Assembly (NCBI GenBank): GCA_965230185.1
Contig: OZ245995.1
Location: 3,472,001 to 3,536,000, forward strand
Direction: 5' to 3'
From: Motiliproteus sp965230185
GTDB taxonomy: Bacteria; Pseudomonadota; Gammaproteobacteria; Pseudomonadales; Balneatricaceae
DNA: 64,000 nt
In this document: piece after piece, positions 17,819 through 27,032 of the stretch
Layout of the letters: every line of letters begins with the position of its first letter
How positions within the stretch are numbered: the first letter of the stretch is position 1
Made by a program: the position numbers and the translations under genes
The notes under the pieces: generated by a model
Databases searched by the model: none
What the model saw: only the letters and a program-made list of their open reading frames with translations
What the model was told of the DNA's origin: nothing

Positions 17819-18808
17819 TCAGAAGGCGGAACGATCCCGGGATTCCCACAGATCTTTCGCCATTTTAGCGGCAGCTTCCGGCTGCTCTGCGCGACCCATC
17901 AGTTTCAGACAGACTCCCAGCGTTTCCAGCACAGCCCCCTCGCCATACTCATGACTGAGGTCGCCGCGCCAGAACGCCAGCAGGTCGCGGGGATCCAGCT
18001 GTTCGTCCTTCACCAGTCGCTGACTGAATCTCCGGGGCCAGACATCATCAACATACTCACCGTCACGAACCCACTGCAACGTGCAGTCATTATCCGGACG
18101 AATTTCCGCTTCCCCTCCGTCACCACGGACGGTAACGCTATTGTTCTGCCCCAGCAGCCGGGCAGTCTGCTGATGCATCGGCCCGTAAGCAGGGTGAAAG
18201 ACACCATCAATCCGATAGGGCGCATCCAGAGGATTTAACAGCCGACAGAGTGTATGGACCGGCGAACGCAGCCCCAGCACCGGCCGCAGATTAATGATCT
18301 CATGTAAGACCGGACTCATCACATCCACCGGGACATAAGAAAGGTTGCAGTGAGCCAGCTCCAGCTCCACATCCATCCAGTTACGCGCCGGCTTCAGACC
18401 AAACAGATGGAGCAGGTCTTCGACATAAATTCGACCTGCGGTATGACCGCGGGCACCGTGCATCAGTATCCTCTCGCCGTCACCGGCCAGCGCCAGGGCA
18501 CTGAGAAAAAACCAGGGCAGACGATTCTTTTTGCCGGCATAGGTGGACCAGTCCAGGGTGACCTTCAGCCCCTCTGGCGTCGACAACTGGCCCCGCACCG
18601 CACGAACGAAGCCGCACAACTCCTCCGGACTCTCCTCTTTAACCCGCAGCAGCATCAGGAAAGCTCCCAGCTGCTCAGGACGCACCTTACGGTCAAGGAT
18701 CATCGCCATCGCTTCTTCGGCCTCTTCGACCGTCAGCGAACGTGATCCTTTCTTTCCTTTACCAAGAATACGGACGTACTGGGCAAAAGCATGTTCGTGC
18801 TCAAGCAT
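17819..18808 (-). CDS. ybiB: TrpD2-family protein (YbiB-like)
   Basis: 329 residues related to anthranilate phosphoribosyltransferase. The N-terminal helical domain has the SLTVEEAEEAMAMILD and GAFLMLLRVKEES blocks, and the glycine-rich middle has LDWSTYAGKKNRLPWFFLS and ILMHGARGHTAGRIY where TrpD has its phosphoribosyl site. YbiB proteins lack the anthranilate-making context and bind nucleic acid; no trp genes are here. It is divergent from the Bcr-type exporter. The ATG at 18808 gives the usual family length. Confidence 0.85.
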   Translation of the reverse strand: MLEHEHAFAQYVRILGKGKKGSRSLTVEEAEEAMAMILDRKVRPEQLGAFLMLLRVKEESPEELCGFVRAVRGQLSTPEGLKVTLDWSTYAGKKNRLPWFFLSALALAGDGERILMHGARGHTAGRIYVEDLLHLFGLKPARNWMDVELELAHCNLSYVPVDVMSPVLHEIINLRPVLGLRSPVHTLCRLLNPLDAPYRIDGVFHPAYGPMHQQTARLLGQNNSVTVRGDGGEAEIRPDNDCTLQWVRDGEYVDDVWPRRFSQRLVKDEQLDPRDLLAFWRGDLSHEYGEGAVLETLGVCLKLMGRAEQPEAAAKMAKDLWESRDRSAF

Positions 18809-19064
18809 CTGAAAACTTCCCGAACCATCTGATTAAACGGGCATTTAAACATCTGAATGGAATAATGAACAGCCATACACCCAATGGCCGTGATCAGGAT
18901 CAATATAGCCAGGCCGACCGACTAATCAACTACCCGGCTTCGGCACATCGACCGAGCGCAATATTCGCTGACCGCTACGGAACGGCTGCGTCCGGCAATG
19001 GTTGTCGTATTTACCGCGACGCTCAGCTAATATCAGCATCCGTTTAATTGCTGCCGATTTTCTG

Positions 19065-20276
19065 ATGACCCGCTCAGACGCCCACACCGCCCCGTCACTG
19101 GTACTGATCCTGCTCCTCGGGCTGCTCTCCGCCTCGGCACCGCTGGCCATCGATATGTACCTGCCGGCCATGCCGACTATTGCCGGCGATCTGAGCATCT
19201 CTGTCAGCAGGGTTCAGCAGACCCTGTCGATATTTATGCTGGGATTCTCCGCCTGTCAGCTGGTGTACGGTCCCCTGTCCGACCGCTACGGCCGCAAACC
19301 GATCATCCTGGGGGGACTGGCGCTCTACCTGATATCCAGCCTCTTCTGTGCCTCAGCCAGCTCGATCGAAGCACTGCAGGGCTGGCGACTGATGCAGGCG
19401 CTGGGCGCCGGTGCGGCCTCAGTGGTGGTCAGCGCGGTGGTCCGGGATCTGTGGCAGGGTGAGCAGGCGGCACGAATCATGTCGCTGGTGATGATGTCTA
19501 TGACCGTCGCCCCGCTACTGGCACCGCTGCTTGGCGCTCAGATTCTGTTCTGGTGGGGCTGGCAGGCAATCTTTACCGTACTGGCGATTATCGCCCTGAT
19601 CCAGCTGCTGCTGGTCTGCTGGAAACTCCCGGAAACACTGGCGCCGCAACAACAGCCACCGCTAGCCGTCAGCAGTCTGCTCCACAGCTACCTGCTGGTT
19701 CTGCGTCATCGGGAAGCCATGGGCAACCTGCTCTGTTCCAGCTTCTCCTTTGCCGGGATGTTCGCCTTTATCGCAGGATCCCCTTTCGTCTACATCGAGT
19801 ATTACGGCGTGCCGGCCCGTTATTACGGGCTGTTGTTCGGCAGCAACATCCTGGTGATGATTCTGCTGAACTGGCTTAACAGCCGCCTGATCACCGGTAC
19901 CGGGCTGCAGCCCATGATCCGTATCGCCACCCTGATTCAGGCGCTGGCCGGACTGGCACTGCTGGCAGCGGCCGTCACCGGAGTCGGTGAGCTATGGACT
20001 CTGGTTCCCGGCATTGTCATCTTTGTCGGCGTAATCGGCCTGATCGGTGCCAATACCACGGCCGGGGTTATCACCCCGTTTAAGAGAAGCGCTGGTACCG
20101 CTTCCGCACTGCTGGGCGCCGTGCGTTTTCTGATCGGCGCCCTGGCAGCGGCACTGCTCGGCTGGCTTCACAACGGCACGCCTGCCCCCATGGCAGCGGT
20201 GATGTGCAGCTGCGGCCTGCTGGCCTTCTTCAGCTACCGAATGCTGGTCAGCTCAGCAAAGAGCGCTGAAATCTGA
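19065..20276 (+). CDS. Bcr/CflA-family multidrug efflux transporter
   Basis: About 403 residues from the ATG at 19065, chosen because the membrane part (LVLILLLGLLSASAPLAIDMYLPAMP) begins there; the frame stays open 21 residues upstream. It is a 12-helix major facilitator. The QLVYGPLSDRYGRKPIILGGL loop is motif A and ALGAGAASVVVSAVVRDL is the region typical of DHA1 Bcr/CflA proton-driven drug exporters. Homologues export bicyclomycin, chloramphenicol or sulphonamides; the substrate here is unknown. It converges with the small zinc-ribbon gene. Confidence 0.88.
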   Translation: MTRSDAHTAPSLVLILLLGLLSASAPLAIDMYLPAMPTIAGDLSISVSRVQQTLSIFMLGFSACQLVYGPLSDRYGRKPIILGGLALYLISSLFCASASSIEALQGWRLMQALGAGAASVVVSAVVRDLWQGEQAARIMSLVMMSMTVAPLLAPLLGAQILFWWGWQAIFTVLAIIALIQLLLVCWKLPETLAPQQQPPLAVSSLLHSYLLVLRHREAMGNLLCSSFSFAGMFAFIAGSPFVYIEYYGVPARYYGLLFGSNILVMILLNWLNSRLITGTGLQPMIRIATLIQALAGLALLAAAVTGVGELWTLVPGIVIFVGVIGLIGANTTAGVITPFKRSAGTASALLGAVRFLIGALAAALLGWLHNGTPAPMAAVMCSCGLLAFFSYRMLVSSAKSAEI

Positions 20277-20306
20277 CCAGTTGCTGACTTCGTTCGACCA
20301 GGAATA

Positions 20307-20612
20307 TCAGTCAAAGATATCGAAGATTTCTGACAACATGTTCTTCTTTTTCTTATGGCGATATCCGCGCGAATCCCCGTATTTATAGCGCGGATCCGTT
20401 CGTTGCTGGTAACGCCCTTCGTCAGGTCGCGGTTCCGGTTGACGCTGTGGCTGTTGATAGCCACCGCCGCCGGTAAGCTCCGTCGAGCGTTCGATTATTT
20501 TATCCAGCTCCCCGCGATCGAGCCAGACTCCCCGGCAGGATGGACAGTAGTCAATCTCAATCCCCTGCCGCTCGGTCATATGCAGCGTTTTTTCACAACG
20601 TGGACACAGCAT
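20307..20612 (-). CDS. zf-TFIIB-type zinc-ribbon protein
   Basis: 101 residues. The N-terminal 40 residues form a zinc ribbon of the zf-TFIIB family with two CxxC knuckles (CPRC and CPSCRGVWLDRGEL). The remainder is low-complexity, rich in Gln, Pro, Arg and Tyr, ending in a Lys run (HKKKKN) and an acidic tail. It is a cytoplasmic protein of unknown role. It lies next to deaD but is read divergently from it. Confidence 0.8.
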   Translation of the reverse strand: MLCPRCEKTLHMTERQGIEIDYCPSCRGVWLDRGELDKIIERSTELTGGGGYQQPQRQPEPRPDEGRYQQRTDPRYKYGDSRGYRHKKKKNMLSEIFDIFD

Positions 20613-20815
20613 CGTTTATTTCACTCCCTGTCTGAAAACTCGGAATTCTCAAGCTTCGTTTTGGATGCTCAGCCTCCGAACAAGTTCCGCACCGATTTCT
20701 GTGGGAAGACCCCGTAACCTGCCGAAGCGATCGGAATTACAGAAATAAGTGCAAAAAATTGAAAGTTTTTGTGTACAAAACAGAAAAATTCACAGCAATT
20801 GATAAAAAAAACACG

Positions 20816-20821
20816 TATAAT
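20816..20821 (+). promoter_or_regulatory. probable -10 element for deaD
   Basis: A perfect TATAAT lies 36 bases before the deaD start, at the end of a very A-rich stretch. No good -35 sits at the normal spacing; TTGATA at 20799 is too close and TTCACA at 20789 too far. The call rests on the -10 and position alone. Confidence 0.5.
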
Positions 20822-20856
20822 TTCCGCCTTTTCTCTCCCCCCTCAGGTTATCTTAC

Positions 20857-22587
20857 ATGTCCGACACCTCCGTCGCCTTCAGCGACCTCAATCTCGATCC
20901 TGCAATTCTTAAGGCGCTTAAAGACGAAGGTTACGAAACGCCGTCTCCAATCCAGGCAGAGTGCATTCCTCTTCTGCTAAACGGCAACGATGTACTCGGC
21001 ATGGCCCAGACCGGTACCGGTAAGACAGCCGCGTTCGCGCTGCCACTGCTGAACCGGATCGATCTGAAACAGGCCCGGCCGCAGCTGCTGGTGCTGACAC
21101 CGACGCGGGAGCTGGCGGTCCAGGTCGCCGAAGCTTTTCAGGCTTACGCCCGCTACCTGAAGCAGTTCCATGTCCTGCCCGTCTACGGCGGTCAGAATTA
21201 CAGCCTGCAGCTGAAGCAGCTGAAGCGCGGCCCTCAGGTGATCGTCGGCACCCCCGGGCGTATTCTCGATCATATCGAGCGCAAGACCCTCGACCTGTCG
21301 GCGCTGAAAGCGCTGGTGCTGGACGAAGCCGATGAGATGTTGCGCATGGGCTTTATCGACGACGTCGAGACCATCATGGCGGAAACCCCGGGGGACCGGC
21401 AGACCGCGCTGTTCTCGGCCACCATGCCACAACAGATCAAGCGCATCACCAAGCGCTATATGAACGCTCCTCAGGAAGTGAAGATCGCCTCCAAGACCTC
21501 CACCGTGGAGAATATCGAGCAGGTCTGGTGGAAAGTAGCCGGGGTGGCCAAGATCGACGCCCTGTCCCGGATTCTGGAAACCGAAGAATACGACGGGGTT
21601 ATCGTCTTTACCCGGACCAAGACCGCCACCGTGGAACTGGCCGAGAAACTGGAAGCGCGCGGTTATGCGGCATCCGCCCTGAACGGCGACATGAACCAGA
21701 CCCTGCGGGAGCGAACCGTCAGCCGCCTCAAGTCAGGAAAACTGGATATTCTGATTGCCACCGACGTCGCCGCCCGAGGTCTCGACGTCGACCGCATCGA
21801 TCTGGTGGTCAACTACGATATCCCTTACGACACCGAAGCCTACGTACATCGGATCGGTCGCACCGGGCGTGCCGGTCGTAAAGGCAAGGCGATACTGTTT
21901 GCCGCCCACCGGGAGCGCCGTCTGCTGTTCGCAATCGAGCGCGCCACCAACCAGAAAATCGCCGAGATGAACCTGCCCAGCAGCGACGTGGTCACCCAGA
22001 AGCGGGTCAGCGCCTTCCGTGACCTGCTGGTAAAAGTGGTTTCCGAAGAACAGCTGCACTTCTATCAGGAACTCAGTGGCCAGCTGGCGGAAGAAATGAA
22101 TATCAGCCCCGAAGAACTGGCTGGCGCCCTGCTCTATCTGGCTCAGAAAGAGAAGCCACTGCAACTGCCGGCGGACCCGCCCCGACGCGAACGATTCGAC
22201 GAAGAGCGCTCACGAAATAAACGTGATGACCGTGACAGTGGCGGTCCACAGCGCAGCTGGGATCGTTACCGACTGGATGTGGGTCGTAATGATGGCGTCG
22301 AAGTAAAAAATATCGTCGGAGCCATCGCCACCGAAGCGGACATCAACAGCCGCTTTATCGGCCATATCAAGCTGCACGACAGCTACAGCACCATCGAGCT
22401 GCCGGAAGGCATGCCGGATGAGTTGCTGCAGCACCTGAAAACCACCCGTATCTGCGGTAAACCCTGCGAAATCCAGTTTATCGACAAGACCACCAGCAGC
22501 CGTCGGCCAGGCAAGCCGTCACGGCACTCCCGTGACCGAAAGCGTTCCGATCGCAAACCCCATCGTAAAGGCAACAGTCGCGCTTAA
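20857..22587 (+). CDS. deaD: DEAD-box ATP-dependent RNA helicase DeaD/CsdA
   Basis: 576 residues. Helicase core: Q-motif region (FSDLNLD, PSPIQAECI), motif I AQTGTGKT at 50-57, PTRELA, TPGR, VLDEADEML, SAT, then the second RecA domain with ARGLD and HRIGRTGRAG. After a charged linker the C-terminal RNA-binding domain of DbpA type is present (RYRLDVGRNDGVEVKNIVGAI), followed by an Arg/Lys/Ser-rich tail. DeaD unwinds structured mRNA and helps ribosome assembly in the cold. The length and the domain order fit DeaD rather than RhlB, RhlE or SrmB. Confidence 0.93.
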   Translation: MSDTSVAFSDLNLDPAILKALKDEGYETPSPIQAECIPLLLNGNDVLGMAQTGTGKTAAFALPLLNRIDLKQARPQLLVLTPTRELAVQVAEAFQAYARYLKQFHVLPVYGGQNYSLQLKQLKRGPQVIVGTPGRILDHIERKTLDLSALKALVLDEADEMLRMGFIDDVETIMAETPGDRQTALFSATMPQQIKRITKRYMNAPQEVKIASKTSTVENIEQVWWKVAGVAKIDALSRILETEEYDGVIVFTRTKTATVELAEKLEARGYAASALNGDMNQTLRERTVSRLKSGKLDILIATDVAARGLDVDRIDLVVNYDIPYDTEAYVHRIGRTGRAGRKGKAILFAAHRERRLLFAIERATNQKIAEMNLPSSDVVTQKRVSAFRDLLVKVVSEEQLHFYQELSGQLAEEMNISPEELAGALLYLAQKEKPLQLPADPPRRERFDEERSRNKRDDRDSGGPQRSWDRYRLDVGRNDGVEVKNIVGAIATEADINSRFIGHIKLHDSYSTIELPEGMPDELLQHLKTTRICGKPCEIQFIDKTTSSRRPGKPSRHSRDRKRSDRKPHRKGNSRA

Positions 22588-22596
22588 AGGGCTGAC

Positions 22597-22622
22597 GCGG
22601 GCAGTTGTCGCTAACTGCCCGC
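22597..22622 (+). terminator. terminator-like hairpin after deaD
   Basis: A perfect 10-pair stem, GCGGGCAGTT with AACTGCCCGC around a 6-base loop, starts ten bases after the deaD stop. Only a weak T-rich tail (TTCTCC) follows. It may work in both directions, between deaD and the convergent trmH. Confidence 0.6.
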
Positions 22623-22704
22623 TTCTCCGCGGCCCCTATCTGCGCTCCCCAACCCCTTTTCCGCCCCCGGCCGCCCACTGAGCCACAAACTACCCGGTCA
22701 GAGC

Positions 22705-23412
22705 TCAGCCGCTGAAGCATCTCCCCGGCGCGGTACCGGCCTTCACTGCCTGATGCCAGTCGGCGGGAGCAATCAGCTCACCCTGCTCATCCATCGGCGG
22801 ATAAGCCAGATCATGGCGATGACAATAATCAGCCAGTCCCGGGTGACACCAGCGGAACAGCAGGTCCTGATAACGGTCGGAAGCCAGTCTGGGGCGGTCG
22901 TACAACCCCACTTTTTCGCGCTGATGACAGGCCTCCGACAGGATAATACCGGCTGCCACCGAGACGTTCAGTGACCCCACCATGCCCATCATCGGCACCA
23001 GAATGTGCTCATCGGCAAGGGCCGCCGCCTGCTCACTGACACCGGCCATCTCCGCCCCCATCAGCACCGCCACCGGACCTGTATAGTCTACTTGCCGGTA
23101 GTCCACGGCCCGCTCGGAGAAGTGAGCAGCAAACAGTTTCATTCCCCGGCTTCTGATCTCCTCTGCAGCATCGGCAAAAGAGGGATGGGAATGCACATCC
23201 ACCCACTGACCGCTGCCACGGGCGGTGCCACGATAATCGCGGTAGCCCTCCCGCGGCACCACCGCATGGACTTCCTGTATACCCACCGCATCGGCGGTGC
23301 GAATCAGTGCGGACAGGTTCTGGGGCTTGTTGACCTGGTCGGCCACCAGGGTGAAATCGGGCTGGCGACGGTCAAGGACTCGACGGAATCGGGCAATGCG
23401 CTCTGGGGTCAT
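22705..23412 (-). CDS. trmH: tRNA (guanosine-18-2'-O)-methyltransferase TrmH
   Basis: 235 residues of the SpoU/TrmH SPOUT family. Motif 1 is NLSALIRTADAVGIQEVHAV, motif 2 is VLMGAEMAGVSEQA and motif 3 is LVPMMGMVGSLNVSVAAGIIL, which together form the knotted AdoMet site. It methylates the ribose of G18 in the tRNA D-loop. The N-terminal MTPERIARFRRVLDRRQPDFTLV and the 235-residue length are typical of TrmH rather than RlmB. It is divergent from the prephenate dehydratase gene. Confidence 0.92.
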   Translation of the reverse strand: MTPERIARFRRVLDRRQPDFTLVADQVNKPQNLSALIRTADAVGIQEVHAVVPREGYRDYRGTARGSGQWVDVHSHPSFADAAEEIRSRGMKLFAAHFSERAVDYRQVDYTGPVAVLMGAEMAGVSEQAAALADEHILVPMMGMVGSLNVSVAAGIILSEACHQREKVGLYDRPRLASDRYQDLLFRWCHPGLADYCHRHDLAYPPMDEQGELIAPADWHQAVKAGTAPGRCFSG

Positions 23413-23620
23413 AGCAGGCAGGTACTGGAAAACTCGGGTTAGTCGATGGCTACAGAAAGGCGCTTACGTTAATGAATAATGCTCGCCTTTGCCAGTCTCA
23501 TATCCTCAGGCTGGCTCCGCTCGTTCCGCAACCGCAAAAACCAGCCGGTACAACAGCTGCATCGACCTGGAAGAACCGCTATTATAGGTGCTTCTTTTTT
23601 CTCCGGATCCAGCCACATAC

Positions 23621-24478
23621 ATGTACGACGATATCATCGCTTACCAGGGCCACGAAGGCGCCTATTCCCACCTTTCCTGCCGCAAAGTCTTTCCCGATAT
23701 GAAGGCCCTGGCCTGCAACTCTTTTGTAGAGGCCATGTACAAGGTGGAACAGGGAGAGGCCAAGCTGGCGATGATTCCGCTGGAGAACTCCACCGCCGGT
23801 CGGGTGGAAGAGATTTACCGGCAGATGCCGAAGACCCGCCTGCATATCATCGGTGAACATTTTGAACCGGTGAATCACTGCCTGCTGGGGATGCCTGGTG
23901 CCAGGATCGCAAACCTGAAGACCATCGGTTCCCACCCCCAGGCACTGGCCCAGTGCGATGAGACCATCAAATCCCTGAACCTGCAGCCAGTCGCCAAACT
24001 GGATACCGCCGGTGCCGCCCTCGAGGTCAGCGAACTGAAAGACCCTCAGCACTGCGCCATCGCTTCCAGCCTGGCGGCGGAGCTCTACGGTCTGGATATC
24101 CTTAAGGAAAATATCCAGGATGTCGACGGTAACACGACCCGCTTCCTGATCCTGTCGAAAACCAGTTCGATGCCGGTGTACCGACCCGGTAAACGCTTTA
24201 TCACCTCGATGATGTTTCGGGTCCGCAACATTCCTGCCGGGCTCTATAAGGCACTGGGGGGCTTTGCCACTAACAACGTCAACCTGGTAAAGCTGGAGAG
24301 CTATATGGCCGGCGGCACCCTGAAGAAAAGTCAGTTCCATCTCGACGCCGCGGGCCACCCCGATCAGCGAGCAATGCAGCTGGCACTGCAGGAACTGGAC
24401 TTCTTCGCCGAGAATGTCCGGGTACTGGGAACTTATGAAGCCCACGCCTTTCGAACTGACCACGAAATGATTGAGTGA
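23621..24478 (+). CDS. pheA: monofunctional prephenate dehydratase
   Basis: 285 residues from the ATG at 23621. The catalytic domain has YQGHEGAYSHLSC, IPLENSTAGRVEEIYR and the TTRFLIL block with the conserved Thr-Arg-Phe. The ACT regulatory domain covers about 200-280, with a KLESYMAGG segment where other enzymes have ESRP. It converts prephenate to phenylpyruvate for phenylalanine. There is no chorismate mutase domain, unlike the usual gammaproteobacterial P-protein, and the wording of the motifs resembles alphaproteobacterial enzymes. It forms a unit with the next gene 4 bases on. Confidence 0.9.
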   Translation: MYDDIIAYQGHEGAYSHLSCRKVFPDMKALACNSFVEAMYKVEQGEAKLAMIPLENSTAGRVEEIYRQMPKTRLHIIGEHFEPVNHCLLGMPGARIANLKTIGSHPQALAQCDETIKSLNLQPVAKLDTAGAALEVSELKDPQHCAIASSLAAELYGLDILKENIQDVDGNTTRFLILSKTSSMPVYRPGKRFITSMMFRVRNIPAGLYKALGGFATNNVNLVKLESYMAGGTLKKSQFHLDAAGHPDQRAMQLALQELDFFAENVRVLGTYEAHAFRTDHEMIE

Positions 24479-24482
24479 TCTC

Positions 24483-24968
24483 ATGGACGCTGCAACCAGC
24501 ACCTCCCCGTCAAAAGTCCGCCAGCTGATCTGGATACTGGTACTGGTCACCCTGCTGGGTTATCTGGGCTGGCTCGGCCGCACCCTGATGGAAGCTCAGG
24601 ACCTGTCGCTGGACATGATTCCCGCCAGCGAACCCTGTGATATCCGCAACGCCCCCTGCGTGGCCAGCCGCGATCAGCAACAGATTCTGTTTGCCATCGA
24701 TTCAGAAAAGATTGATTCCAACCATCCCATTCAGATGCGCGTGGAACTCGCCGGTATCGATGCCGATACCGTACGAATCGAACTGCAGGGTGCCGATATG
24801 TTTATGGGCGAAAACAGCTACTCGCTGAAGCGTCAGGCCGACGGTAGTTATCAGGCGGAGGGACGCCTGCCGGTCTGTACCACCGATCTGATGACCTGGC
24901 GGGCGACCGTTCAGGTCAGCGAGGGTCAGCGGACCCTGGCCAGCGCCTTCGACTTTGATGCCCGCTGA
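24483..24968 (+). CDS. membrane-anchored protein of unknown function upstream of SCO
   Basis: 161 residues from the ATG at 24483. One N-terminal transmembrane helix (LIWILVLVTLLGYLGWLG) is followed by an extracytoplasmic domain with a CDIRNAPC pair of cysteines, a beta-rich middle, and a third Cys in LPVCTTDLM. It lies between pheA and a copper-chaperone gene, so a role in cytochrome oxidase assembly or redox is possible; this rests on position and cysteines only. It has some likeness in layout to FixH-like proteins, but I cannot confirm that. Confidence 0.6.
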   Translation: MDAATSTSPSKVRQLIWILVLVTLLGYLGWLGRTLMEAQDLSLDMIPASEPCDIRNAPCVASRDQQQILFAIDSEKIDSNHPIQMRVELAGIDADTVRIELQGADMFMGENSYSLKRQADGSYQAEGRLPVCTTDLMTWRATVQVSEGQRTLASAFDFDAR

Positions 24969-25051
24969 GACTGACAACTGACCACACTTATGCCGGTCTG
25001 CGGACAGCGTTCCCTGCAGACCACCGGATAACCAGATTCAGAGACCCAAGG

Positions 25052-25654
25052 ATGCTCAATAAAGCCGGCCCACTGGAAAAATTCACACTGTTTATCGCCG
25101 TACTGGTGGTACTGACCAGCATCGTGGTATTTGCCACCCGAGCTCCCGAAACTGCTGAAAATGGTAATTATCCGGGACTGGGGGGCGACTTTAGCCTGAC
25201 CGGCATTAACGGCCCGGTTTCTCTGCAGGATCACCGTGACAACGTGGTGGTTATGATGTTCGGCTTCACCTACTGCCCCGATATCTGCCCGACCGGCCTC
25301 GGCAGTATGTCTGCCGCCCTCAATATGCTGGAAGAGAAGGAGCTGGAGCAGGTCCGGCCGATGTTTGTCAGCGTTGATCCGGACCGGGATACACCGCAGC
25401 GGCTGGATGAATACACCCGCTACTTCCACCCCCGAATTCTCGGCATCACCGGCAAAAAAGAAACCATCGATAAGGTGGTGAGTGATTACGGCGCCTTCTA
25501 CCAGATGGTGCCGCTGCCGGATTCCGAACTGAAATATTCAGTGGACCACAGCGCCCGTGTCTATGTGATCGACAAACAGGGCAGACTGTCGAAACTACTG
25601 TATCACAACAGCCCACCTGCGGAACTGGCCGACAGTATCCGGGCTCTGTTGTGA
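25052..25654 (+). CDS. SCO1/SenC-family copper chaperone
   Basis: 200 residues. A transmembrane anchor (FTLFIAVLVVLTSIVVFAT) is followed by a thioredoxin-like domain. The copper-binding CxxxC motif is in GFTYCPDICPTGL, and the third ligand His lies in SVDHSARVYVID. VSVDPDRDTPQ is the usual SCO signature. These proteins deliver copper to, or reduce, the CuA site of cytochrome c oxidase on the periplasmic side. No cox genes are in the window. It precedes the PCu(A)C gene by 74 bases on the same strand. Confidence 0.92.
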   Translation: MLNKAGPLEKFTLFIAVLVVLTSIVVFATRAPETAENGNYPGLGGDFSLTGINGPVSLQDHRDNVVVMMFGFTYCPDICPTGLGSMSAALNMLEEKELEQVRPMFVSVDPDRDTPQRLDEYTRYFHPRILGITGKKETIDKVVSDYGAFYQMVPLPDSELKYSVDHSARVYVIDKQGRLSKLLYHNSPPAELADSIRALL

Positions 25655-25728
25655 TGCCTGTGACGACCCTCACTGAAAACAGATTTAACGCTAATTGATT
25701 AATAACTTAAGAAGGTAAGGAAACTTCA

Positions 25729-26223
25729 ATGAAAAGATTGCTACCTCTGGTTTTTGCCCTGACAGCCTCCACCAGCATGGCAGAGATTCAGATCAGCGAT
25801 GGCTACGTGCGGGCAACCCCTCCCGGTGCGCCGGCAACAGCCGCCTTTATGACCATTAAGAACACTGACGACCAGGCCGTCACAGTCACCGGTGCTCAGT
25901 CCGGGATTGCCCGCAGCACCGAACTGCACAATGTGCTGGAACAGGATGGCGTGATGAAAATGCGCCGTGTTAAAGGTATCGAAATACCAGCCAACGGCGA
26001 ACTCACCCTGAAGCCCGGCAGCTTCCATGTCATGTTTATTGGCCTGAACGGCCCGGTAAAAGAGGGCGAAGAAGTCATGCTGATGCTCAACTTCTCCGAC
26101 GGCAGCATGCAGCACCTGAATTTGCCCGCCAGAAAAGTGATGGCCGGTATGGCGATGAAGCACAATCATGCCATGGGTGATATGAAGAAAGGGATGGAGA
26201 TGAAAGAGCACAAGCACCAGTAA
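25729..26223 (+). CDS. periplasmic copper chaperone PCu(A)C
   Basis: 164 residues. A short signal peptide (LLPLVFALTASTSMA) leads into the PCuAC domain: DGYVRATPPGAPATAAFM, then the metal ligands in STELHNVLEQDGVMKMR and GSFHVMFIGL (the H-x-M type arrangement of the family). The last 25 residues are rich in His and Met, a likely extra copper-binding tail. PCu(A)C passes Cu(I) to the CuA centre, working together with SCO. A good AAGGTAAGGA site precedes the ATG. Confidence 0.92.
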   Translation: MKRLLPLVFALTASTSMAEIQISDGYVRATPPGAPATAAFMTIKNTDDQAVTVTGAQSGIARSTELHNVLEQDGVMKMRRVKGIEIPANGELTLKPGSFHVMFIGLNGPVKEGEEVMLMLNFSDGSMQHLNLPARKVMAGMAMKHNHAMGDMKKGMEMKEHKHQ

Positions 26224-26254
26224 TTCTGCGCTGTCTTTCTGTACCACCAGAAGA

Positions 26255-26279
26255 ACCGCCTTCGGATAAGGCGGTTTTT
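26255..26279 (+). terminator. rho-independent terminator after the copper genes
   Basis: ACCGCCTT pairs with AAGGCGGT around a 5-base loop and is followed by a run of T. It starts about 30 bases after the PCu(A)C stop, and so ends the pheA-SCO-PCu(A)C transcript. Confidence 0.88.
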
Positions 26280-26457
26280 TATGGGCAGCTCTGTTTAATC
26301 CGCTTTACCCGGCCGTTCAGTGAAACGAAGGTTCCTGCGTGGACGCAGACTCATCTGCCATCCGAATGCTGAAATTCAGGAGTAATCCCCGCTTTCCAGG
26401 TTCGCTGAGATACCAACAGAGTCCGATCGCCGGACTGACTACCAGCCTTCTTTCAGC

Positions 26458-27009
26458 TCAGCCCAGCTGCTCCAGGCTGAAATGCTCAGCTTGCGGCACC
26501 GGTACCCCATAAAACTCAGACAGCCTCTGCACCAACAGCCTCGGACGTTCCGCCAGCCCCATTGCCAGGTATTCCAGCACCTGCTGGTAGACGTTGTTCC
26601 TGAACTGACTGTTATCGGTGGGAATACCACTCAGGTTATCGGCGCTGACCCGGAATTTGAAATCACAGGCCTTTGCCAGAATCCACTCCAGCGCCTGGGG
26701 CCTCACTTCCACCACTTCAAACGCCGCCTGCTGCTCGGGGGTGCGACCATCCGGTTCATACCAGTAACCAAAATCCTCAAGCTTACGTCGCTCCGGCCCG
26801 GCCACACACCAGTGACTGATCTCATGGAGAGTGCTGGCAAAAAAACCGTGGGCAAAGAAAATCCGGTTGTGAGGATCGGAGTCATCAGCCGGCAGATAGA
26901 TGGGCTCATCGTCCCCCCGCACCAGCACCGTGTTGTAGTCTTTTTCGAACAGCTCGTTGAATATCCGGATCATATCCTCACAGTCGTGAACCGGAATATC
27001 GGTTGCCAC
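26458..27009 (-). CDS. epmC: elongation factor P hydroxylase EpmC
   Basis: About 183 residues from the GTG at 27009, chosen because it matches the usual 182-residue length and avoids overlap with the upstream lipoprotein gene; a GTG at 27069 would add 20 residues. Family blocks are GDDEPIYLPADD, NRIFFAHGFFASTLHEISHWC with the likely metal-binding HExxH-like segment, and FGYWYEPDGRTPEQQ. EpmC hydroxylates the lysine-modified EF-P. The partners EpmA and EpmB are not in this window. Confidence 0.9.
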   Translation of the reverse strand: MATDIPVHDCEDMIRIFNELFEKDYNTVLVRGDDEPIYLPADDSDPHNRIFFAHGFFASTLHEISHWCVAGPERRKLEDFGYWYEPDGRTPEQQAAFEVVEVRPQALEWILAKACDFKFRVSADNLSGIPTDNSQFRNNVYQQVLEYLAMGLAERPRLLVQRLSEFYGVPVPQAEHFSLEQLG

Positions 27010-27032
27010 ACTGTTCTTTTCAGCCTGCTTTA

